A stretch of 64,000 bases of DNA, from positions 1,736,001 to 1,800,000 of the forward strand of contig NZ_JACHMS010000001.1 in NCBI RefSeq assembly GCF_014205055.1. Direction: 5' to 3'. Source of the stretch: Streptomyces luteogriseus. Its GTDB lineage: Bacteria; Actinomycetota; Actinomycetes; Streptomycetales; Streptomycetaceae. Numbering within the stretch: the first letter of the stretch is position 1; each line of letters begins with the position of its first letter. The position numbers were made by a program, and so were the translations under genes. The notes beneath the pieces are model-generated. The model did not search any database, was not told where the DNA came from, and saw only the letters and a program-made list of their open reading frames with translations. Shown in pieces: positions 49,835 through 56,442 of this stretch.

Positions 49835-51889
49835 CTACACCTCCCGCAGCACCTTGACGTCCCACGGTCCGAGCGGCACCGCGTCGGCGAACACGGCATC
49901 CGACAGCGCGTCCCGCAGGGCCGTCGGCACCGGTACGGACACCTCGTCCCACGACCAGTTGTGCAGGAAGCGCACACGACGGCCGTCCCGGGCGGTCGCC
50001 GAGGTCGCCGTGACGCTCGGGTGGGCGGGACGCCAGGCGCCGTCCGGGGCGTACCGGTCGAACAGCGCCCGGGCGAAGACGGGGCCGGGCACGGTGCCCA
50101 CGTAGGTGATGCGTCCCGCGCCGTGACGGTGCGTGGTGGCGGCGGGCCAGCGGCCGAAGTGCGGGTGCTCGTAGGCCGCCAGGGTCTCGGCGCCCTGCGG
50201 CGACAGCCCGTCCGCCCAGTGCAGGGCGTGCGCGCCGGGCGGGAGAGGGAGCAGGTCCGTGCCGGTGACGGGCAGCGGGTCACGCAGGTTGCTGAACTCG
50301 TCGTACGTCACCCCGGCCGCCTCGGCCAGCCGCCCCGGCTGGAGGTCGGTGCGGGCCCGGGCCTCGGTGTCGCCGTAGCCCGTGCGGGGGCCGAGGACGA
50401 GATGGCCGCCGGCCTCGGCGTGGGCGCGGAGCCGGTCGAGGACGGAGTCGTCGGCCGCGTAGTAGGCGGGGACGACCAGCAGGGGCGGCAGTTCAGTGTC
50501 CGGGAGCTGCCCGGGGTGCAGGACGCGGGCCTGGAGTCCGGCGTCGAAGGCCCCGCGGTAGAACGCGTCGAAGATCCTCTCGTACGACCGCCCGTCTGGA
50601 CCTCCGTCGGTATCGGCCAGCGGCGGCTGGCCCTGGAGCGCCCACTTGCTGGGCCCGTCGTAGAGGAAGGCCACGTCGGCGTCCGGGGTGAGGGCCGAGA
50701 CGAGGTCGCCCGCCTGCTCCAACTCACCTCCCAGCGCAGCCAGTTCGCGGTAGACGCGGCCGGGGCGGCCGTTGTGCGGGAGGATCCCGCCCCAGTAGGT
50801 CTCGGTGCCGAAGTGCAGGGTGTGCCAGTGCCAGTACTCGATCATCGAGGCGCCGCGGGAGATCAGCGCCCAGGCCGCCTGGCGCCACTGGCCGTCGTAG
50901 GCGGGGCGGTTGTCCCACGGTCCGCCGATGGCCTGCGCGTCGGTCTCGGTGACCAGGAAGGGCTCCTGGCGTGAGGAGTACATGCGGTCGGCGCTGCGGT
51001 ACAGCGCCCAGGTGCCGTTGGTCGTCCAGTGCTGTCCGCCGGCGCCGGTGTCCGGCAGGGCGAGGGCGTCCTGCATCGTGTAGTACGGGTTGCCCGCGGT
51101 GACGTCGAGGCGTTCGGTGAGCCTGTCGTCCTCGACGCCCTGACGGTCGTAGGAGATGCACGTGGTGACGAACTGGCCGGGGCGGGCGTACTCGCGGACG
51201 ATGTCCGCCTGCCAGGCTATGAACTCCGTGACGAGCCGGGCCTGGAAGCGCCGCCAGGCCAGGTCGTACTGCGGCTGGGCATTGCCGTCCGGGGTCCACA
51301 GGTCGGCCCAGGTGGACAGCCGGTGCGACCAGTAGACCAGGCCCCACTCGCGGTTGAGGGTCTCCACGTCGCCGTACCGTGCGCGCAGTTCGTCGGTGAA
51401 GCGCTGGAAGACGCCGTGGTTGTGCAAGAGGTGCGGGCCGGGTTCGTTGTCCACCTGCCAGCCGATGACCGCCGGGTGGCTCGCGTAGCGTTCGGCGACC
51501 CTGCGGATGATCCGCTCGGCGTGGAAGCGGAACGCCGGGTGCGTGAAGTCGACCTCCTGCCGGGCACCCCAGCCGATGCGCTCACCCGTGCGGGACTCGC
51601 CCGCGATCTCCGGGTACTGCCGGGCCAGCCAGGGCGGCACCGCGTACGTCGGCGTCCCGAGGATCACGGAGATGCCCCGCTCGTGGGCGCCGTCCAGGAC
51701 CGGCTGGAGCCAGTCGAGGTCGAAACGCCCGTTCTCGGGCTCCCAGGTGGACCAGACGGACTCCCCGACCCGGATGACGCTGAAGCGGGCCTCGGCCATC
51801 AGGTCGAGGTCGTCCTTGAGGCGGTCGTAGGGCTGGTACTCGTGGTAGTAGGCGGCGCCGAACAGCACGCGCCGGGGCAGTTCGAACAT
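49835..51889 (-). CDS. GH42 beta-galactosidase
   Basis: 684 residues from ATG 51889 with GGAGGAG upstream. N-terminal barrel begins RRVLFGAAYYHEYQPYDRLK. The acid/base Glu is in GWQVDNEPGPHLLHNHG and the nucleophile Glu in FLVTETDAQAIGGPW. A trimerisation domain (about 395-600) and a small beta C-terminal domain follow, as in classical GH42 enzymes. No signal peptide, so it works in the cytoplasm on galactosides brought in by the adjacent importer. Last gene of the importer cluster and 29 bases after the permease. Confidence 0.95.
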   Translation of the reverse strand: MFELPRRVLFGAAYYHEYQPYDRLKDDLDLMAEARFSVIRVGESVWSTWEPENGRFDLDWLQPVLDGAHERGISVILGTPTYAVPPWLARQYPEIAGESRTGERIGWGARQEVDFTHPAFRFHAERIIRRVAERYASHPAVIGWQVDNEPGPHLLHNHGVFQRFTDELRARYGDVETLNREWGLVYWSHRLSTWADLWTPDGNAQPQYDLAWRRFQARLVTEFIAWQADIVREYARPGQFVTTCISYDRQGVEDDRLTERLDVTAGNPYYTMQDALALPDTGAGGQHWTTNGTWALYRSADRMYSSRQEPFLVTETDAQAIGGPWDNRPAYDGQWRQAAWALISRGASMIEYWHWHTLHFGTETYWGGILPHNGRPGRVYRELAALGGELEQAGDLVSALTPDADVAFLYDGPSKWALQGQPPLADTDGGPDGRSYERIFDAFYRGAFDAGLQARVLHPGQLPDTELPPLLVVPAYYAADDSVLDRLRAHAEAGGHLVLGPRTGYGDTEARARTDLQPGRLAEAAGVTYDEFSNLRDPLPVTGTDLLPLPPGAHALHWADGLSPQGAETLAAYEHPHFGRWPAATTHRHGAGRITYVGTVPGPVFARALFDRYAPDGAWRPAHPSVTATSATARDGRRVRFLHNWSWDEVSVPVPTALRDALSDAVFADAVPLGPWDVKVLREV

Positions 51890-51918
51890 GTCTCTCCTCC
51901 AGAGGTATTGATGGGACG

Positions 51919-52737
51919 TCAGCCCTTGACCGCGCCCGTGGAGAGCCCTTCGAGGAGCTGTTTGCGCAGCAGCACGAAGAGGGCCACGGCGGGCAGGACG
52001 GCGAGGACCGCTCCGGCGAGCACGAGGTCGTACTGCCGCTGCTCCGACACGAACAGGGTCTGCAGGCCCAGCGGCAGGGTGTACTGGGAGCTGTCGGACA
52101 CCAGCACCAGCGGCCACAGGAAGCTGTTGTAGCTCTGCAGGAACTGCCAGACGCCGAGCGCTCCCAGCGCGGGCCGCAGAAGCGGCAGCACGATGGTCCG
52201 GAAGATGCCGAACTCGCTCGCCCCGTCGATCCGGGCGGCCTCCAGCACCGAGTCCGGGATGGACTGCACGATGTACTGCTGCATCATGAAGATCCCGAAC
52301 GCGGGCGCCACCCACGGCACGATCAGCGCGAACCAGGGGCTGCCGAGCCCGGTCTTCACCAGGATCACGAACAGCGGCACGAGGATCACCGCGAACGGTA
52401 TCGACAGCGAGCTGAACATGACGTTGAACAGCAGCCGTTTCCCCGCGAAGCGGAACTTGGCGAAGCCGTAGCCGGCGAGTGCGCACACGAAGACGGACAC
52501 GACCGTGGCGACGACGGCGACGACCGTGCTCATCAGGAACCAGCGGCCGAAGGGCTGCTCGGTGAGCAGACTGCGGTAGTTGTCCAGGGTGAAGGGGTCG
52601 GGGACGAGTTCCGGCGGGTAGCCGAAGATCTCGCCGCGCGGTTTGAACGAGCCGCTCAGCGCCCACACCAGCGGGGCGAGGAACCCCACGAACAGCAGGA
52701 GCAGGAAGACGTGGAGCGGCAGGCGGGCGCGTGTCAC
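51919..52737 (-). CDS. Galactoside ABC transporter permease, MalG type
   Basis: 272 residues from GTG 52737, overlapping the upstream permease stop (GTGA). Six membrane segments; SGSFKPRGEIFGYPPELVPD follows the first. The EAA loop is LEAARIDGASEFGIFRTIVL. Part of the importer feeding the GH42 enzyme. Confidence 0.92.
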   Translation of the reverse strand: MTRARLPLHVFLLLLFVGFLAPLVWALSGSFKPRGEIFGYPPELVPDPFTLDNYRSLLTEQPFGRWFLMSTVVAVVATVVSVFVCALAGYGFAKFRFAGKRLLFNVMFSSLSIPFAVILVPLFVILVKTGLGSPWFALIVPWVAPAFGIFMMQQYIVQSIPDSVLEAARIDGASEFGIFRTIVLPLLRPALGALGVWQFLQSYNSFLWPLVLVSDSSQYTLPLGLQTLFVSEQRQYDLVLAGAVLAVLPAVALFVLLRKQLLEGLSTGAVKG

Positions 52738-53675
52738 GAGGCGGCCCTCCCGATGCCGAGGAGACGGTTGAAGAGCCGGCTGAGGCCGAAGACGAGGACG
52801 AACAGCACGACGGCGGCGGCCGCCGCGTAGCCGAACTGCTGGCGCTGGAAGGCGGCCCGGTAGATGAACATGGTCACCGAGAGGGTGGACTCGGCCGGCC
52901 CGCCGCCGGTCAGCAGATACGGCTCCTCGAAGATCTGGGCCGCGCCGATGAAGGAGGTGACGACGACGAACGCCGTCACCGGCTTCAGCGCCGGCAGGGT
53001 GACGGTGGTGAACGTCCGCAGCCTGCCTGCCCCGTCGAGCGCGGCGGCCTCGTACAGCTCCCGGGGCACGTTCTGGAGCCCGGCGAGGAAGAAGACGGTG
53101 AGGTAGCCGGTCCAGCGCCACAGCATGACCAGGGCGATGCTCACCCTGGCCAGGTCCGGATCGCCGAGCCAGTCGACACCGCCGGAGCCGAACAGTGCGC
53201 GCAGCACCGCGTTCGCGAGCCCGAACTGCCGGTCGAAGACCAGCCCGAAGACGAGCGCGACGAGGATCGGCGACACCACGATCGGCACGAAGTAGGCGGT
53301 CCGCCACAGGTCGCGCACGCGCAGTCCCCGGGTGTTGAGCGCCTGGGCGATCAGCAGGGCGAGCGGGACGACCAGGCAGAGGGCCACCAGCACGAACACG
53401 GCGGTGTTGCCGAGGGCCCGGTGAAAGCTGATGTCGGTGGCGAGCAGCCGGTAGTTGCGCAGCCCCACCCAGCGGGGCGTCCCGAGCCCCACCCACTCGG
53501 TGAGACTCAGCCACAGCGAGACGCCGACCGGGATCAGCATGAACAGGACGTAGAGAAGATAGAAGGGCGAGACGAAGAGGTAGGGCGCCCAGGTCCGGCG
53601 GGGGCGTCGCTCCTCCCCTTTCGGTGTGCTACGCGCGCGGGCAGCGCCGGGCGGCCCGACAACGGTGGTGGTCAT
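52734..53675 (-). CDS. Galactoside ABC transporter permease, MalF type
   Basis: 313 residues. Basic N-terminus, six membrane segments starting PYLFVSPFYLLYVLFMLIPV, and EAA loop LYEAAALDGAGRLRTFTTVT. It is separated from the binding-protein gene upstream by 114 bases that carry a dispersed repeat, so the two may be expressed at different levels. Confidence 0.92.
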   Translation of the reverse strand: MTTTVVGPPGAARARSTPKGEERRPRRTWAPYLFVSPFYLLYVLFMLIPVGVSLWLSLTEWVGLGTPRWVGLRNYRLLATDISFHRALGNTAVFVLVALCLVVPLALLIAQALNTRGLRVRDLWRTAYFVPIVVSPILVALVFGLVFDRQFGLANAVLRALFGSGGVDWLGDPDLARVSIALVMLWRWTGYLTVFFLAGLQNVPRELYEAAALDGAGRLRTFTTVTLPALKPVTAFVVVTSFIGAAQIFEEPYLLTGGGPAESTLSVTMFIYRAAFQRQQFGYAAAAAVVLFVLVFGLSRLFNRLLGIGRAAS

Positions 53676-53706
53676 GGCGGGTTGCTCCTCGTACGCCGAG
53701 TTCGTG

Positions 53707-53793
53707 AGCGCCCCAAAGGAGCGCGGGGCAGTATCGATGTGCGGCTCCGCCGCGTGGGCGCGACAAGCCCCAACACCTCCGCACCCGAACTAC
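53707..53793. repeat. Streptomyces dispersed intergenic repeat
   Basis: The stretch with GCGCGGGGCAGTATCGATGT, GCGGCTCCGCCGCGTGGGCG and CGACAAGCCCC matches a short intergenic repeat I recognise from many streptomycete genomes, where it occurs in numerous copies. It can fold into GC-rich hairpins. Here it fills the gap between the binding-protein and permease genes and could attenuate or process the transcript. Confidence 0.65.
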
Positions 53794-55154
53794 CGCCCGG
53801 CCTGGTCACGAAAATCCCTCGCCGTCTGCTTCAGCGCCTGCCGAGGCGACAGATCCCCGTGATACGCCCGCAGCAGATTCCCCCCGAGCACGTCGTAGAG
53901 AATCGACTGGTCGGGACTCTGATGAAACGGCGGAACATCCGGCAGCAGCGACCGGTACAGCCCGAACAGCCGCTGCCCCCCGCAGAAGTCGTCCGCGTAC
54001 GCCCCCAGCCGCGAATCCTCGTACACCGACCGCCGGGTGGGCAGATACCCGGTCTCGGTGAACCGCCGCACCTGGCCCTCGTGCGTGAGCCAGGTCCTGA
54101 AGAGGAACTCCGTCGCCGCCCGGGTGTTTGGCTTGCCCTCGACGACGCCGAAGCCGGTGCCGCCGAGCGCGGCGGTCACCCCGCCGCCGCCCGCGAACCG
54201 CGGCAGCGCCCGCACCCGCCATCTGCCCTTCTGCTCGGGCACGTTGGTCACCAGGCCGTAGTTCTTGTACCAGATGGCCATGGGCAGTCCGATGACCCGG
54301 CCGGCCTTCAGCGCGGTCTGTATGCCGGCGCCGTAGTAGTCGGAGACCTCGACGACGAAGCCGCTGCGCAGCCCCTCGCAGAGGAACCGCAGCACCTCCT
54401 CGGCCTCCGGTGAGTCCAGGACCAGCGTGCCGTCGGCGTCGAAGAAGGCGCCGCCGCGCTGGTAGAGCAGCATCTGGAAGGACTGCACGACCTGGCCGGG
54501 GTCGCTGCCGACCGTGGAGACGACGCACATCGACGCCCCGTGGTCCCGGTGCACCCGCGCGCCGGCCTCGGCGAACTCCTCCCAGGTCGCCACGTCCTCG
54601 GGCAGGCCGTACTTCTCGAAGAGGTCCCGGCGGTGGAAGTAGACGACCATCGGGGTGTCCGAGTCGAAGGCGTAGACGCGGCCGTCCCGGCTGAAGGGAG
54701 CGGTGCGGGCCGGCAGCAGGTCCTCCTTCAGCCCGGGCACCGCCTCGATGTCGGGGGTGAAGTCGTGCAGCAGCCGCTCGGCGATGTCACCGCGCAGCAT
54801 GCGCGGGAAGCTGCCGATCTCGAAGCCGACGAGATCGGGTGTACCGCGTCCGGCGACGGCCTGGGCGAGGAGCTTGGTGACGACGTCCGGGGCGCCGGCC
54901 CGGGTGACCCTCAGGTGGTAGCGGAAGTCGCCGGTGCGGTCGGCGTCCGGGATGCCCTTCGCGAAGAACCTCTCGTAGCCCGGATCGTGGGTCCACAGGC
55001 CGAGGGTGACGTCGCCGGAGGTGCGGGGCGTGGTGCTGCCGCCGCCGCAGGCGGTCAGGGCGGCGGCCGTGCCGAGGCCGAGGGCACCGCGCAGCAGGGC
55101 GCGGCGGGCCGGAGAGGCGGGTGCTGCCGGAAGGTACGACACGTGACTCCTCAC
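53790..55154 (-). CDS. ABC transporter galactoside-binding lipoprotein
   Basis: 454 residues. The signal RRALLRGALGLGTAAALTAC has a twin-Arg-like start and lipobox LTAC, so Tat export of a lipoprotein is possible. Family 1 binding-protein features: LGLWTHDPGYERFFAKGIPD, DLVGFEIGSFPRML, YKNYGLVTNVPEQKGRWRVR. First importer component after the LacI gene (nine bases apart), so the order lacI-binding protein-permeases-GH42 suggests one regulon. Confidence 0.9.
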   Translation of the reverse strand: MRSHVSYLPAAPASPARRALLRGALGLGTAAALTACGGGSTTPRTSGDVTLGLWTHDPGYERFFAKGIPDADRTGDFRYHLRVTRAGAPDVVTKLLAQAVAGRGTPDLVGFEIGSFPRMLRGDIAERLLHDFTPDIEAVPGLKEDLLPARTAPFSRDGRVYAFDSDTPMVVYFHRRDLFEKYGLPEDVATWEEFAEAGARVHRDHGASMCVVSTVGSDPGQVVQSFQMLLYQRGGAFFDADGTLVLDSPEAEEVLRFLCEGLRSGFVVEVSDYYGAGIQTALKAGRVIGLPMAIWYKNYGLVTNVPEQKGRWRVRALPRFAGGGGVTAALGGTGFGVVEGKPNTRAATEFLFRTWLTHEGQVRRFTETGYLPTRRSVYEDSRLGAYADDFCGGQRLFGLYRSLLPDVPPFHQSPDQSILYDVLGGNLLRAYHGDLSPRQALKQTARDFRDQAGR

Positions 55155-55163
55155 GTGGTGCGG

Positions 55164-56222
55164 CTACGGGCGGGGGCGCGCGGGGTCCGGGCCGCGTACC
55201 GGCCCGGTCGAGGCCCGTACGGTCAGCTCGACCGCCCGGCCGGCCGGTCCGGCCGGTGCGGGGCGGCCCTCGATCAGGGCGATCAGGGCGTCGACGGCGC
55301 GGTCGGCGACGGCGGCGAAGTCCTGCCGGACGGTGGTCAGCGGCGGGAAGAGGTGGGCGGCGGCGGGTATGTCGTCGTAGCCGACGACGCTCACGTCACC
55401 GGGGACGGCGCGGCCGGCGTCGGCGAACGCGTGCAGGGCGCCGATGGCCATGTCGTCGTTGGCGACGAACACGGCCGTGACATCGGCGAGCCGGGCGAGC
55501 TGCCGTCCGGCGGCGTATCCGGAGGCCGGGCTCCAGTCGCCCGGCGACGGCAGCGGCGGTTCGGGGGCCCCGGCGGCGGCGAGGGCCTCGCGCCAGCCGC
55601 GCAGCCGGTCGCGGGCGGCCCACCAGTCCTGGGGGCCGGGTATGTGCCAGACGGTGCGGTGGCCGAGCGACAGCAGGTGCTCGGTGGCGAGCCGGGCCGC
55701 CGCGACGCCGTCGGCGCCGACCACGAGCCCGGCACCGGGCATGAGTTCGACGCCCTCCCCGAGGCTGACGACGGGCACGTCCGCGGTCAGCCGCAGCGGC
55801 GTGCCGTCGTCGATCGGTTCCGACAGCACGATCCCGTCCACGCCCTGCTCCAGCAGCGCGTCCACGGCGGCCGAGACCTGCTGCCCCTCCAGGGTGCTGG
55901 CCAGGGCCACGGAGTAGCCGGCCCGCTGCATCGCCCGCTCCAGGGCGATGAGCAGGGTCGACGGGCCGTAGAGCGAACTGCCGAGTGAGACCACGCCGAT
56001 GCGCCGGTAGCGGCCGAGGAGCAGGGCGCGTGCCGCGGTGTTGGGGCGGTAGTCCAGGTCGCGTACGGCCCTCAGTACGCGGTCGCGCACCTCGGGGCTG
56101 ACGTGCGGTTCGCCGTTGACCACCCGCGACACGGTCTTCTGCGACACCCCGGCCGCGCGGGCGACCTCCGTCATCCCGGGCCCGCGGCGGCGTCGTCCAC
56201 CGGTGGCTCCGGTCGTCGTCAT
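55164..56222 (-). CDS. LacI family repressor of the galactoside cluster
   Basis: 352 residues. The helix-turn-helix is MTEVARAAGVSQKTVSRVVN with the hinge YRPNTAARALLLGR, then a sugar-binding core (GVVSLGSSLYGPSTLLIALE, DGIVLSEPIDDGTP, VFVANDDMAIGALHAFADAG). It heads the cluster and has two palindromes upstream that look like LacI operators, so it probably represses itself and the operon until a galactoside binds. Confidence 0.93.
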   Translation of the reverse strand: MTTTGATGGRRRRGPGMTEVARAAGVSQKTVSRVVNGEPHVSPEVRDRVLRAVRDLDYRPNTAARALLLGRYRRIGVVSLGSSLYGPSTLLIALERAMQRAGYSVALASTLEGQQVSAAVDALLEQGVDGIVLSEPIDDGTPLRLTADVPVVSLGEGVELMPGAGLVVGADGVAAARLATEHLLSLGHRTVWHIPGPQDWWAARDRLRGWREALAAAGAPEPPLPSPGDWSPASGYAAGRQLARLADVTAVFVANDDMAIGALHAFADAGRAVPGDVSVVGYDDIPAAAHLFPPLTTVRQDFAAVADRAVDALIALIEGRPAPAGPAGRAVELTVRASTGPVRGPDPARPRP

Positions 56223-56257
56223 GGAGGCTCCCCTGGGTGGTGGCGGCCGACAGCTCG

Positions 56258-56269
56258 GACTACGCAGTC
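56258..56269. promoter_or_regulatory. LacI-type operator, imperfect copy
   Basis: GACTACGCAGTC differs from the perfect palindrome at 56301-56314 by one base. The centres are 44 bases apart, about four helical turns, which suits looping by a tetramer or two dimers. It lies 36 bases before the LacI start. Confidence 0.6.
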
Positions 56270-56300
56270 ACGTGCCTCCCGCGGGGAGAAAGGGCTTGCT

Positions 56301-56314
56301 TGACTACGTAGTCA
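56301..56314. promoter_or_regulatory. LacI-type operator, perfect palindrome
   Basis: TGACTACGTAGTCA is a perfect 14-bp palindrome with a central CG, as for LacI-family sites. A TTGACT overlaps it on the plus strand, so the operator may sit on a promoter. Likely bound by the repressor at 55164-56222. Confidence 0.65.
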
Positions 56315-56401
56315 TGCCAGTGTGGGGATCGGGGCGGGCGGCGTCAATGACCGGGCCGGAACAGGAGTTCGCGCGTCACCCACTCCCACACCACACGCAC
56401 C

Positions 56402-56441
56402 GGTTAACCTCGTAGGTCGCCGAAGGTTAACGGGGGTTACC
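56402..56441 (+). promoter_or_regulatory. Three GGTTAAC-type repeats before the receptor gene
   Basis: GGTTAACC (56402-56409), GGTTAAC (56425-56431) and GGTTACC (56435-56441) precede the ATG at 56443. Such AT-containing repeats stand out in this sequence and could bind a regulator or overlap the promoter and ribosome site. Confidence 0.4.
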
Positions 56442-56442
56442 C

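Noticed and set aside
49835..52666. A 943-residue fusion of the GH42 enzyme with upstream sequence
   Set aside because: The upstream part is out of frame with the permease that occupies the same DNA; ATG 51889 has a strong ribosome site and matches the family N-terminus.
53626..53862. Small plus-strand ORF between the permease and binding-protein genes
   Set aside because: It lies over the dispersed repeat and gene ends, has no ribosome site and no similarity to known proteins.
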